A stretch of DNA of 64,000 bases from Aquipseudomonas alcaligenes (GTDB taxonomy: Bacteria; Pseudomonadota; Gammaproteobacteria; Pseudomonadales; Pseudomonadaceae), in NCBI RefSeq assembly GCF_003205495.1, contig NZ_QJRX01000003.1, positions 124,001 to 188,000 on the forward strand. Reading direction: 5' to 3'. Positions 1 through 8,146 of the stretch are shown here, one piece after another (within the stretch, counting starts at the first letter, position 1; every line of letters begins with the position of its first letter). A program made the position numbers and the translations under genes. The notes under the pieces were generated by a model. The model was not told the DNA's origin and made no database searches. It saw only the letters and a list, made by a program, of their open reading frames with translations.

Positions 1-841
1 ACTGCGACGGGCTCTCGTAGCCGACCCGGTAGCCGGCGCTCGATACATCCAGGTTCTCGCACAGCATCAGGCGCCGCGCCTCCTGCAGGCGCAGCTGCTT
101 CTGGTACTGCAGCGGGCTCATGGCGGTCAGCGCCTTGAAGCGGTGGTGCAGGGTGGAACTGCTGAGGTTGGCCACCCTGGCCAGCTCCTCGATGCGCAGG
201 GGCTGCTGGTAGTGGCGGTTGAGCCATTCGATGGCGCGGTTGACCCGGTGCGCCTGGCTGTCGGCCGTGGCGATATCGCGCAGCAGCTGGCCCTGCGGGC
301 TGCACAGCAGGCGGTAGAGAATCTCGCGGCGGATCAGCGGGGCGAGCATGGCGATGTCGCGCGGCGCCTCCAGCAGGCGCAGCAGGCGCAGCACGGCATC
401 CAGCAACGGCGCGTCCAGCCGGTCGACATGCAGGCCGCGACCACTGCCGCGGCTGGGTACGCCGATGGGACCGGCGCTGGCGATCAGCTCGCCCAGTTCG
501 GCCGGATCGATGTCCAGGCGCAGGCTCAGGTAGGGCTCGTCGGCCGTGGCCAGGGTGACTTCGCCGGTGACCGGCAGGGTCACCGAGGCCACCAGGTAGT
601 GCAGCGGGTCGTAGCAGTAGCGCTCGTTCTCCAGGCGCACCACCTTCTGGCCCTGGGCCATGATGCACAGGGCCGGGCGGTACAGGGTGTGGGTGATCGG
701 CGAGGGCGTGCTGGCGCGATACAGCACCAGGCTGGCGATGGCGGTGTCGTGGGCGCCGTCCGCCTCGGCGAAACGGGCGATCAGTTCGGCCAGCTGCAGG
801 CGCTGGCTGTGCAGGTCGGGCTCGGTGATGGCGTCTGGCAT
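1..841 (-). CDS. AraC-family transcriptional regulator (C-terminus cut by window edge)
   Basis: About 280 residues read from an ATG at 841 to the window edge without a stop. The N-terminal two thirds matches the AraC_N type ligand domain (conserved stretch YRPALCIMAQGQK). It is followed by the first helix-turn-helix of an AraC DNA-binding domain (IEELARVANLSSSTLHHRFK); the second HTH begins (YRVGYESPSQ) and is truncated only because the window ends. This subfamily usually controls a neighbouring oxidoreductase gene, which would lie to the left or be the SDR at 1895. Ligand unknown. Confidence 0.88.
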   Translation of the reverse strand, partial: MPDAITEPDLHSQRLQLAELIARFAEADGAHDTAIASLVLYRASTPSPITHTLYRPALCIMAQGQKVVRLENERYCYDPLHYLVASVTLPVTGEVTLATADEPYLSLRLDIDPAELGELIASAGPIGVPSRGSGRGLHVDRLDAPLLDAVLRLLRLLEAPRDIAMLAPLIRREILYRLLCSPQGQLLRDIATADSQAHRVNRAIEWLNRHYQQPLRIEELARVANLSSSTLHHRFKALTAMSPLQYQKQLRLQEARRLMLCENLDVSSAGYRVGYESPSQ

Positions 842-959
842 GCGGCGGTCCTCCCGGGTTGCCCGCAGCTTAGCGCGCAGGCCCGGGGAAATCCCGCTGG
901 CTGGGCAAGCTCGGCAGGATTGGGCAAGTGGCCGGCAGTATCGTGCAGATCGCAGGGGC

Positions 960-1724
960 TCAGTGGGCGAAGCGCGCGTGGAGCTGCCGGTAGCGGCCAT
1001 CGCGGTTCAGCTGCGCCAGGGCCGCGCGCCAGCGTTCCACCTCGGCCGCCGGGGTGTCCAGCGAGAGGGCGATGTAGCCCTGGTCCTGGCCCAGCGACAC
1101 GGCGCTGGGCACCACCTCGGCGGTGCCCACGTCGGCCTCCGCCAGCTTGCTCTGCAGGTCGCTGTCGGCCGAGGCCACCAGCAGCACGCGGCCGGCGGCG
1201 AGCATGCGGAAACAGCCGGCATAGGAGTTGGCGCGCTGCAGCCGGGTGAAGCCTTGCTCGCCCAGCAGGCTGTCGTGGGAGCTGCCGTTGAGCACGCAGA
1301 CCGGCAGGCTGGCGGCGTCGGCCAGGCTGCGGATGCCGGTCGGGCGCACGCTCAGTTCGTACAGGTAGTCGGTCTCGCGCAGGGTCGGCCCGACCCAGTG
1401 CACCAGGTGCTCGCGCTCCGCGGTGCGGCTGAGGTTGAACAGCACCACATGGGCGCGCGACTGCACCAGAACCAGGCCGCGCGCCAGCGGCACCTCGACT
1501 ATGGTCTGCGGCTGGCCCAGCTCGCCGAGCAGGGCCCGCACCAGTTCGACGTAGAAGGCGCGCTTGCCGCCGTGCGGGTGGCCGCGCAGCTGGCCGTCGA
1601 CGCTGCTGGCCTTGTTGCCCAGGCTGTGGGTGTAGACCTGCCAGTCGGCGGCGGAAGCCGGCAGCGCGGCGAGCAGCAGGGCGAGCAGCGAAGGTCTCAA
1701 GGGCGATCTCGGCGGATGGGGCAT
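960..1724 (-). CDS. Periplasmic substrate-binding-like protein (SBP_bac_3 type), orphan
   Basis: 254 residues starting at the ATG at 1724; a longer frame to 1796 exists, but the signal peptide begins at MPHPPRS. A basic start, a Leu/Ala-rich core and an ASA cleavage site near residue 27 predict export to the periplasm. The body resembles the polar amino-acid-binding (family 3) fold found in short Pseudomonas orphan binding proteins. Two cysteines (LPVC and AGCF) could form a disulfide. No permease or ATPase gene is adjacent, so a sensory or scavenging role is as likely as transport. Substrate unknown. Confidence 0.7.
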   Translation of the reverse strand: MPHPPRSPLRPSLLALLLAALPASAADWQVYTHSLGNKASSVDGQLRGHPHGGKRAFYVELVRALLGELGQPQTIVEVPLARGLVLVQSRAHVVLFNLSRTAEREHLVHWVGPTLRETDYLYELSVRPTGIRSLADAASLPVCVLNGSSHDSLLGEQGFTRLQRANSYAGCFRMLAAGRVLLVASADSDLQSKLAEADVGTAEVVPSAVSLGQDQGYIALSLDTPAAEVERWRAALAQLNRDGRYRQLHARFAH

Positions 1725-1894
1725 GACGGCAGATTGCAATGTCCGGGCCGTCAGCGCAACTGCGCAGTCCCGAGAGTCATCGGCAGGATCAGGCAAGCGT
1801 CGGGCAGTATCCGGCTAACGGCCTTCCCGTTCCCGGGCGCAGTCTCTGCCCTGTCCGGCGCCACTGCCAGTGCGCCCCCGTCGAGGAGTCGTCC

Positions 1895-2632
1895 ATGTCC
1901 CGTATCGCAGAGAAAGTCATAGTCATTACCGGTGCCAGCAGCGGCATCGGCGAAGCCACCGCCCGCCTGCTGGCCCTGAAGGGCGCCCGCCTGGTGCTCG
2001 GCGCGCGGCGCGGCGAGCGTCTCGAGGCGCTGGCCGCGGAGATCCGCAACCTCGGCGGCAGCGCCGAGTACCGCGTCACCGACGTGACCCGCCAGGAACA
2101 GGTGCAGGCCCTGGTGGAGCTGGCCGTGGAGCGCTACGGCCGGGTCGACGTGCTGGTCAACAACGCCGGGGTGATGCCGCTGTCGCCGCTGGCGGCGCTG
2201 AAGATCGGCGAGTGGAACCAGATGATCGACGTCAACCTGCGTGGCGTGCTGCATGGCATCGCCGCCGTGCTGCCAGGGATGCAGGCGCAGCGCAGCGGGC
2301 AGATCATCAATGTCGCCTCCATCGGTGCCTACAAGCCGATCGCCACCGGCGCCGTGTACTGCGCCACCAAGGCCGCGGTGGTGTCGCTGTCCGAGGCGCT
2401 GCGTCAGGAAGTGGGCAGCGCCATCCGCGTCACCGTGATTTCCCCCGGAGTCACCGAGTCCGACCTGGCGCACAGCATCTCCGATGCCGAAACCCGCGTG
2501 GCGATCGACGAGTTCCGTCGCGAGGCGATTCCCGCCGGCGCCATCGCCGAGGCCATCGCCTACGCCATCGGCCAGCCGGATACGGTGGACATCAGCGAAC
2601 TGGTCGTGCGTCCCACCGCCAGCGCCTATTGA
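1895..2632 (+). CDS. SDR-family NAD(P)-dependent oxidoreductase
   Basis: 245 residues of a classical short-chain dehydrogenase. The cofactor motif TGASSGIG sits at residues 12-19, NNAG follows, and the catalytic Ser and YCATK pair are present in the middle. The ATG at 1895 has GAGGAG about 10 bases upstream; the frame is open to 1739 but that extension is not SDR-like. Wholly cytosolic. A small ABM-domain gene follows after 49 bases and is probably co-transcribed. The substrate cannot be told from sequence; close relatives are annotated only as SDR oxidoreductases. Confidence 0.85.
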   Translation: MSRIAEKVIVITGASSGIGEATARLLALKGARLVLGARRGERLEALAAEIRNLGGSAEYRVTDVTRQEQVQALVELAVERYGRVDVLVNNAGVMPLSPLAALKIGEWNQMIDVNLRGVLHGIAAVLPGMQAQRSGQIINVASIGAYKPIATGAVYCATKAAVVSLSEALRQEVGSAIRVTVISPGVTESDLAHSISDAETRVAIDEFRREAIPAGAIAEAIAYAIGQPDTVDISELVVRPTASAY

Positions 2633-2681
2633 TCCAGCCCGCCGCCCGCGTGCGGGTGGCCTTCGTTGCGGGAGCGATGCG

Positions 2682-2966
2682 ATGAAGCCAACGATAGTCA
2701 GCCTGGCCCGTTTCCAGGCTGCGCAAGGTCATGGTGAAGAGCTGGGGCTGCGTCTGTGCGAGCTGCTGCTGCGGGCGCGCGCCGATACCGCCTGTCTGGG
2801 CTGCGAACTGGAGCGCCAGGGCGAGGGCTGGCTGCTGCGTGGCCACTGGGCCTCGCCGCAGGCGCTGGAGGCGCATCTGCAGCTGCCGCACATGCAGGTG
2901 CTCGGCCGGCTGCTTGGCGGCGGCCTGGTGCGCCGCCTGCAACTGAGCCTGGCGCCGCCCCCGTAG
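2682..2966 (+). CDS. Small ABM-like (antibiotic biosynthesis monooxygenase) domain protein
   Basis: 94 residues. The pattern, an N-terminal strand (TIVSLARFQAAQGHGEEL), a helix rich in Leu/Arg, then a GHWASPQALEAHL segment, is typical of the dimeric alpha+beta-barrel ABM fold, whose members act as small monooxygenases or as accessory proteins. It lies 49 bases after the SDR gene on the same strand. No catalytic assignment is possible. A bare dimeric alpha-beta-barrel protein of unknown role is the safe description. Confidence 0.6.
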   Translation: MKPTIVSLARFQAAQGHGEELGLRLCELLLRARADTACLGCELERQGEGWLLRGHWASPQALEAHLQLPHMQVLGRLLGGGLVRRLQLSLAPPP

Positions 2967-2975
2967 CGCCGGCGA

Positions 2976-3281
2976 TCAGCCGCAGCTCAGGCGGATGATG
3001 ATGTCGTCATCGTCGATATCGATGTTCAGCCGCTGCGGGTTGTAGTCCAGGGTCACCGGCTGGTTGGGATGGGTCACCCGCAGGTGTGCGGCGCCGGACT
3101 CGATGCGCGCGCGCTCGGCCAGGTCGGTGGTGATGCGTTCTTCCAGCAGGTACTGCACCGGCTCGGCGTTGCAGCGGCCGTCGCCCTTGGCGGCGCCGGC
3201 GCTGTCCTGCTGCGGGCTGGAGGCGCAGCCGGCGAGCAGGGCGCCGGCGAGCAGGGCGGAAAGGGGCAGGATTCGGTTCAT
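2976..3281 (-). CDS. Peptidase inhibitor I78-family lipoprotein
   Basis: 101 residues. A lipoprotein signal peptide ends in the lipobox LLAGC (Cys19), so the protein is probably anchored in the outer membrane or facing the periplasm. The C-terminal half matches the I78 elastase-inhibitor family: two cysteines about 65 residues apart and the signature TLDYNPQRLNIDIDDDD followed by a terminal RLSCG. Family members are proposed to inhibit secreted or periplasmic serine proteases. Convergent with the ABM gene, only 9 bases apart. Confidence 0.8.
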   Translation of the reverse strand: MNRILPLSALLAGALLAGCASSPQQDSAGAAKGDGRCNAEPVQYLLEERITTDLAERARIESGAAHLRVTHPNQPVTLDYNPQRLNIDIDDDDIIIRLSCG

Positions 3282-3349
3282 GGTGGGCGTCCTTGTCTGA
3301 AACAGGACTTCACCGTGCCACCGTCTGCCCCGTCAGGCAACCGCCGTGA

Positions 3350-3949
3350 TCAGAGCACGCGGTAGACCTGGCCGGTCTGCCGGCCCTCCGCGCTCTTGGC
3401 GTAGGCCAGCGCCACCGTGGCCGCCGGCACCGCCTTGAAGCCGCGGAAGTAGGGGCCGTAGGCCGGCAGCGACTCCTCGAGGATGGTCGGGCTCACGCCG
3501 TTGATGCGCAGGCCGCGCGGCAGCTCGATGGCGGCGGCGCGGACGAAGCCGTCCAGCGCGGCGTTCACCGTGCTGACCGCCGCGCCGTAGCGGATCGGGT
3601 CTTCGCTGAGCACGCCGGAGGTGAGGGTGAAGGAGGCGCCGTCGTTGGCGAACTCGCGGCCGATCAGCACCAGGTTGATCTGGCCCATCAGCTTGTCGTC
3701 CAGGCCGACGGCGAACTCCTTGGCGCTGAGCTCCTCCAGCGCGCCGAAATGAGCGTTGCCGGCGGCGCTGATCAGTGCGTCGAACGGGCCGGTCTGCTCG
3801 AACAGGCGGCGGATCGAGGCCGGGTCGGTGATGTCCACCTGCAGCTCGCCGCTGTTGCGGCCGACGCGGACGATGTCGTGGCGCTCGCGCAGCTCGCGGT
3901 CGATGGCCTGGCCGATGGTGCCGCTGGCACCGACGAGGATGATTTTCAT
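3350..3949 (-). CDS. Atypical short-chain dehydrogenase lacking the Tyr/Lys pair
   Basis: 199 residues from the ATG at 3949. The Rossmann motif VGASGTIGQ is at the N-terminus and the helix FVRAAAIELPRGLRINGVSPT is well conserved. At the usual YxxxK position the sequence reads AAVSTVNAAL, so both the catalytic Tyr and Lys are missing. This is a known small SDR subfamily in which catalysis is unproven. Divergent from the LysR gene at 4063, with a LysR-type box between them, so it is probably that regulator's target. Confidence 0.82.
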   Translation of the reverse strand: MKIILVGASGTIGQAIDRELRERHDIVRVGRNSGELQVDITDPASIRRLFEQTGPFDALISAAGNAHFGALEELSAKEFAVGLDDKLMGQINLVLIGREFANDGASFTLTSGVLSEDPIRYGAAVSTVNAALDGFVRAAAIELPRGLRINGVSPTILEESLPAYGPYFRGFKAVPAATVALAYAKSAEGRQTGQVYRVL

Positions 3950-3999
3950 GCTGTGGCTCCTGAGTGAGGGGGTGTGGAACCAGCTTAGGCGGGATTGGG

Positions 4000-4018
4000 T
4001 TGCCAATAATCCTGGCAA
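4000..4018. promoter_or_regulatory. Candidate LysR operator between the SDR and LysR genes
   Basis: A perfect inverted repeat TTGCCA-N7-TGGCAA (a T-N11-A arrangement) lies 51 bases upstream of the minus-strand SDR start and 45 bases upstream of the plus-strand LysR start. This is where a divergent LysR regulator would control its target and itself. Assignment is by position and symmetry only. Confidence 0.55.
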
Positions 4019-4062
4019 TGTGAAACCTTTGGTTCTCATATGGAAACAATAGGTGCCGCGCC

Positions 4063-4977
4063 ATGAGCGAGTTGGAAGACTTGGTCGCCTTCGCCCTGCT
4101 GGTCGAGGCCGGCAGCTTCACCGCCGCCGCCGAGCGCCTGGGCTGCAGCAAGGGCCAGTTGTCCAAGCGCATCAGCGGCCTGGAGCGCAGCCTCGGCAGC
4201 CAGCTGCTGCACCGCACCACGCGGCGCCTGCACCTGACTGCCGCCGGCGCCGCCCTGCTGCCCGAGGCCCAGGCGCTGCAGGCCCAGGCCCAGCGCGCAC
4301 GGCAGGCGGTGCGCAGCCTGCAGGACGAGGTGGCCGGTACGGTGCGCCTGACCGTGCCGGTGTCGCTCGGCGAGACCTTCTTCGATGCCCTGCTGCTGGA
4401 TTTCGCCAGCCGCTACCCGCGGGTGCGCGTCGAGCTGGACCTGGCCAATGCCTACCGCGACCTCGTGGCCGACGGCTTCGACCTGGCCATCCGTTCCGGC
4501 GTGGAGCAGGACGAGCGCCTGGTGGCGCGGCCGCTGTTCGCCCTGCAGGAAATCACCTGCGCCGCTCCGGCCTACCTGGCACGCCACCCGGCGCCGCAGA
4601 CGCCGGCTGAGCTGAGCCGGCACCAGTGCCTGCTCAACACCCACTACAGCGGCTTCGAGCAGTGGCTGTACCACCGCCAGCATCGCCTGGAGCGGGTGCC
4701 GGTGTCCGGGCAGCTGGCCAGCAACCACTACAGCCTGCTGAAGAAGGCGGCGCTGAGCGGCGCCGGCATCGCCCGCCTGCCGTCCTACATGGTCCAGGAC
4801 GAGCTGGCCGATGGCCGCCTGCTGTGGCTTCTGCGCGACTACCAGACGCGCAGCACCCCGGTGTTCCTCGTGCACCCCTGGCAGGGCGCCCTGCCGCGCC
4901 GCACCCAGGCGCTGGTGGACTACCTGCTGGGCTGGTTCGAGCGCAGCCGCCTGGCGCTGGACGGCCTCAACGCCTGA
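4063..4977 (+). CDS. LysR-family transcriptional regulator
   Basis: 304 residues. The N-terminal winged HTH reads DLVAFALLVEAGSFTAAAERL then SKGQLSKRISGLE, and the substrate-binding domain begins near residue 90. The GETFFDALLLDF and EQDERLVARPL segments are typical of the large CrgA/DsdC-like group that controls divergent oxidoreductases. It is transcribed away from the atypical SDR gene (3350-3949), its likely target. Its end overlaps the next LysR gene by 11 bases in convergent orientation. Inducer unknown. Confidence 0.9.
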   Translation: MSELEDLVAFALLVEAGSFTAAAERLGCSKGQLSKRISGLERSLGSQLLHRTTRRLHLTAAGAALLPEAQALQAQAQRARQAVRSLQDEVAGTVRLTVPVSLGETFFDALLLDFASRYPRVRVELDLANAYRDLVADGFDLAIRSGVEQDERLVARPLFALQEITCAAPAYLARHPAPQTPAELSRHQCLLNTHYSGFEQWLYHRQHRLERVPVSGQLASNHYSLLKKAALSGAGIARLPSYMVQDELADGRLLWLLRDYQTRSTPVFLVHPWQGALPRRTQALVDYLLGWFERSRLALDGLNA

Positions 4978-5890
4978 GCTCGCCGGCCACCTGCTGGATC
5001 TGCTGGCGCAGCCAGCGGCGCAGGCGGTCGGCGTCGGTGCGCTCGTGCCAGATCTGCATCACCTCCACCTGCGGCAACTCCAGGCCCTCCGGCAGCGGAT
5101 GCAACACCAGCGAGGCGTCGCGCGCCACCGCTTCCTCGGCCACCGAGCGCAGGCAGGTCAGCAGCAGCTGGCTGCCGCGCACCAGGCGGCTCGGCGCGAT
5201 GAAGCTGGACAGCCCGGCCGCCACCCGGCGCGTTTGCCCCTGGGCCTGCAGGGCGCGGTCGACCAGGCCGTTGAGGTCGCCGGTGAGGGTGGTCAGCAGG
5301 TGTTCGCAGGCCAGGTAGGCCGGCAGGTCGAGCCCCCCGGCCAGGCGCGGATGGTCGCGCGCGGCCAGCACCACGAAGTCTTCGGAGAGCAGGCGCTGCT
5401 GGCGGAAGGTGTCCGGCAGGTTGGCGTAGAAGCCAGCGATGGCCAGGTCGCAGGTGCCTTTCTCCAGCTCCTCGCGCGGCAGCAGGCCGCGGGTGTTGTG
5501 GGTGATCAGCAGCAGGTTGGGCGCCTGCTCGCGCAGGCGCGGCAGCAGGGCGGGCAGCAGGGTCTGCTCGATGTAGTCGGTGGTGTAGAGGTGGATGCGC
5601 TCGGCGCGCTGCAGGAAGTCGCGGCCCTCGCACTGGTCGTAGAAGGCCTCCAGTTCGGCCACCAGGCCCTGCACCAGCGGCGCCAGCTCATGGGCCCGCG
5701 GCGTTGGCGTGAGGCCGCGCGGGGCGCGCACGAACAGCGCATCGCCCAGCTCGTGGCGCAGCTTGTTCAGCTTGTGGCTCAGCGCCGGCTGGCTCAGCGC
5801 CATGCGCGCGGCGGCCAACGAGGCGCTGCGCTCCTGGTAGAGCACGTGGAAGACCAGCAGCAGGTTGAGGTCCTTGTTGGCGATATTCAC
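4967..5890 (-). CDS. LysR-family transcriptional regulator, likely controls the DJ-1 operon
   Basis: 307 residues. The HTH (LNLLLVFHVLYQERSASLAA, then SQPALSHKLNKLRHELGDAL) and the FVRAPRGLTPTPRA wing place it in the NodD/PcpR-like LysR subgroup. It diverges from the DJ-1/PfpI gene at 6001, with a short palindrome in the 110-base gap, so it probably regulates that gene and perhaps the following detoxification genes. The 11-base tail overlap with the previous LysR gene is convergent. Ligand unknown. Confidence 0.9.
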   Translation of the reverse strand: MNIANKDLNLLLVFHVLYQERSASLAAARMALSQPALSHKLNKLRHELGDALFVRAPRGLTPTPRAHELAPLVQGLVAELEAFYDQCEGRDFLQRAERIHLYTTDYIEQTLLPALLPRLREQAPNLLLITHNTRGLLPREELEKGTCDLAIAGFYANLPDTFRQQRLLSEDFVVLAARDHPRLAGGLDLPAYLACEHLLTTLTGDLNGLVDRALQAQGQTRRVAAGLSSFIAPSRLVRGSQLLLTCLRSVAEEAVARDASLVLHPLPEGLELPQVEVMQIWHERTDADRLRRWLRQQIQQVAGELRR

Positions 5891-5904
5891 TTTTTGGATA
5901 CCAG

Positions 5905-5940
5905 AAATAAAAGCTTTCGAATTATCGAATCATAACCGCC
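5905..5940. promoter_or_regulatory. Candidate operator of the divergent LysR / DJ-1 pair
   Basis: The AT-rich spacer between the two starts contains the inverted repeat TTCGA-N4-TCGAA at 5916-5929. This is the best candidate for the LysR binding site. Positional inference only. Confidence 0.5.
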
Positions 5941-6000
5941 CGCCTAAGATTCGCCTCATCCGAACGGACCCACGTTCGCCTCATTCAACGGAGACCGCCC

Positions 6001-6843
6001 ATGAAGACCTTCCATCCGCTGGCCCTGGCCGTGCTCGCCGGCCTCGCCGCCACCCCGGCCTTCGCCGCCGAGCCCAAGGGCCAGGTGCTGGTGCTGCTGT
6101 CCAGCGAGAACCAGCTGGCGCTCAAGGATGGCCAGCACTACGCCACCGGCTACTACCTCAACGAGTTCGGCGTGCCGGCCGACCGCCTGCTCAAGGCCGG
6201 CTATGAACTGGTGCTGGTGACGCCCAGGGGCAATGCGCCGAGCGTGGATCAGAAGTCCGTCGACCCGCAGTACTTCGGCGGCGACGCGGCCGAGATGCAG
6301 CGCATCCAGCAGGTGGTGGCCGGGCTGTCGGGCATCGACGACAGCCTGTCGCTCGACGAGGTGCTGGCCGGTGACCTGGGGCAGTATGAGGGGCTGTTCA
6401 TCCCCGGTGGCCACGCGCCGCTGATCGACCTGGCCAACAATCCGCAGGTCGGCGCGCTGCTGCGCCATTTCCACCAGGCCGGCAAACCCACCGCCGCCAT
6501 CTGCCACGGCCCCATCGCGCTGCTGGCGGCGCAGGCCGACCCGCAGGGCTACGAGGCGACGCTGGTGCGCGGCGAACGACCGGCGGCCAAGGACTGGATC
6601 TACCAGGGCTACCGCATGACCATCTTCTCCGACCCGGAGGAGGCGGTGTTCGAGGGCTCCCTGGATGGTGCGCGCATCCGCTACTACCCGGCCCCGGCAA
6701 TGGCCGCCGCCGGTGGCGACATGCAGTACGCCAAGGCCTGGCAGCCGCACGTGGTGGTCGACCGCGAGCTGATCACCGGGCAGAACCCCTTCTCCGACAA
6801 GGCTCTGGCCGAGGCCCTGATCGACCAGCTGGAGGCGCGCTGA
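6001..6843 (+). CDS. Exported DJ-1/PfpI-family (type 1 glutamine amidotransferase-like) protein
   Basis: 280 residues with a clear signal peptide (Ala/Leu-rich core, AFA cleavage near residue 23), so the mature protein is probably periplasmic. The DJ-1/PfpI fold is shown by GLFIPGGHAPL and the nucleophile elbow AAICHGP (Cys about residue 168). Relatives include Hsp31-like chaperones and glyoxalase III-like enzymes; an exported member is less usual. First of a run of detoxification-type genes and divergent from a LysR regulator. Whether it is a deglycase, glyoxalase or chaperone cannot be told. Confidence 0.82.
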   Translation: MKTFHPLALAVLAGLAATPAFAAEPKGQVLVLLSSENQLALKDGQHYATGYYLNEFGVPADRLLKAGYELVLVTPRGNAPSVDQKSVDPQYFGGDAAEMQRIQQVVAGLSGIDDSLSLDEVLAGDLGQYEGLFIPGGHAPLIDLANNPQVGALLRHFHQAGKPTAAICHGPIALLAAQADPQGYEATLVRGERPAAKDWIYQGYRMTIFSDPEEAVFEGSLDGARIRYYPAPAMAAAGGDMQYAKAWQPHVVVDRELITGQNPFSDKALAEALIDQLEAR

Positions 6844-7032
6844 GCCGGCAGGCGCCTGTCCTGAAGGATGCGCCGGGCGCCCCCCGGCGGCTCGGCGAGC
6901 GCTGCCCGCCGCAGGTTGGCAGCCTGATGGGCGATATCCGCTCTCTGGATGCGAGAAATATACCGGGCCGTAGCGACCGACCTACCCTCTACCCATAGCC
7001 ACCGCAGCGGGCCCAGGCCCGAGGAGCTGACC

Positions 7033-7716
7033 ATGAAGATTCTGCTGGTACTCACTTCCCACGACCAACTCGGCAACACCGGCCACAAGACCGGCTTCTG
7101 GCTGGAGGAATTCGCCTCGCCCTATTACGTGTTCAAGGATGCCGGGGCGCAGATCACCCTGGCCTCGCCCAAGGGCGGCCAGCCGCCGATCGACCCGAAG
7201 AGCGATGCCCCGGACGCGCAGACCGCCGCCACCCGGCGCTTTGCCGAGGACGCCGAGGCGCAGCAGCTGCTGGCCACCAGCCTGCCGCTGGCGCAGGTGC
7301 GCGCCGAAGACTTCGATGCGCTGTTCTACCCCGGCGGCCACGGCCCGCTCTGGGACCTGGCTGAGGACGCCACTTCCATCGCCCTGATCGAGCGTTTCAT
7401 TGCCCTCGGCAAGCCGGTGGGCGCGGTCTGTCACGCGCCGGGCGTGCTGCGCCACGTCAAGGCCGCGGACGGCACGCCGCTGGTGCGCGGCAAGCGCGTA
7501 ACCGGCTTCAGCAACAGCGAAGAGGCCGCGGTGGAACTGACCGACGTGGTGCCCTTCCTGGTCGAGGACATGCTCAAGGACCATGGCGGCGTCTATGGCC
7601 GGGCGGCCGACTGGCACAGCCATGTCGAGGTCGACGGCCTGCTGGTCACCGGGCAGAATCCCGCCTCCTCGGACGCCAGTGCCGAGGCCCTGCTGACCCT
7701 TGTGGAACGGAACTGA
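7033..7716 (+). CDS. Cytosolic DJ-1/PfpI-family protein (HchA/Hsp31-like)
   Basis: 227 residues without a signal peptide. FYPGGHGPLWDL and the elbow GAVCHAPG (Cys about residue 133) are the family hallmarks, and the C-terminal VTGQNPASS motif is shared with the exported paralogue at 6001. An AGGAG-type ribosome site precedes the ATG at 7033. The glyoxalase gene starts 3 bases after its stop, so the two are surely co-transcribed. That pairing supports a role in removing glyoxal or methylglyoxal or repairing their adducts, but this is inference. Confidence 0.85.
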   Translation: MKILLVLTSHDQLGNTGHKTGFWLEEFASPYYVFKDAGAQITLASPKGGQPPIDPKSDAPDAQTAATRRFAEDAEAQQLLATSLPLAQVRAEDFDALFYPGGHGPLWDLAEDATSIALIERFIALGKPVGAVCHAPGVLRHVKAADGTPLVRGKRVTGFSNSEEAAVELTDVVPFLVEDMLKDHGGVYGRAADWHSHVEVDGLLVTGQNPASSDASAEALLTLVERN

Positions 7717-7719
7717 GCG

Positions 7720-8139
7720 ATGAAATACCTGCACACCATGGTGCGTGTCCGCGATCTGGACGCCTCCCTGCGCTTCTACCGCGATGCCCTCGGCCTGGAA
7801 GTGCTCAAGCAGCGCGACTACCCCCAGGGCCGCTTCACCCTGGTCTACCTGGCCGCCCCGGGCGATGCGGATGCCCAAGTCGAGCTGACCTACAACTGGG
7901 ACCCCGAGGACTACGGCAGCGCGCGCAACTTCGGCCACCTGGCCTATGCGGTTGACGATATCTACGCCGCCTGCCGGCGCCTGCAGGAACACGGCGTGAC
8001 CATCAGCCGCCCGCCGCGTGACGGCCACATGGCCTTCGTGCGCTCGCCGGACCAGATATCCATCGAGCTGCTGCAGAAGGGTGAGCCGCTGGCGCCGGCC
8101 GAACCCTGGGTGTCCATGCCCAACGTCGGCAGCTGGTGA
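7720..8139 (+). CDS. gloA: Glyoxalase I-like VOC-family protein
   Basis: 139 residues, the usual length of lactoylglutathione lyase. The metal-ligand pattern is visible: His in YLHTMVRV, Glu in QVELTYNW, His in FGHLAYAV and Glu in SIELLQKG. The WDPEDYGS-to-FGHLA loop is typical of glutathione-dependent methylglyoxal conversion to S-lactoylglutathione in the cytosol. It sits between a DJ-1 protein and a cupin gene with minimal spacing. Pseudomonas genomes usually carry several GloA copies; which isozyme this is cannot be settled here. Confidence 0.85.
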   Translation: MKYLHTMVRVRDLDASLRFYRDALGLEVLKQRDYPQGRFTLVYLAAPGDADAQVELTYNWDPEDYGSARNFGHLAYAVDDIYAACRRLQEHGVTISRPPRDGHMAFVRSPDQISIELLQKGEPLAPAEPWVSMPNVGSW

Positions 8140-8146
8140 GCTCGCC

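Noticed and set aside
1739..1894. Upstream extension of the SDR gene at 1895
   Set aside because: The extra 52 residues are not SDR-like and the Shine-Dalgarno GAGGAG sits in front of 1895.
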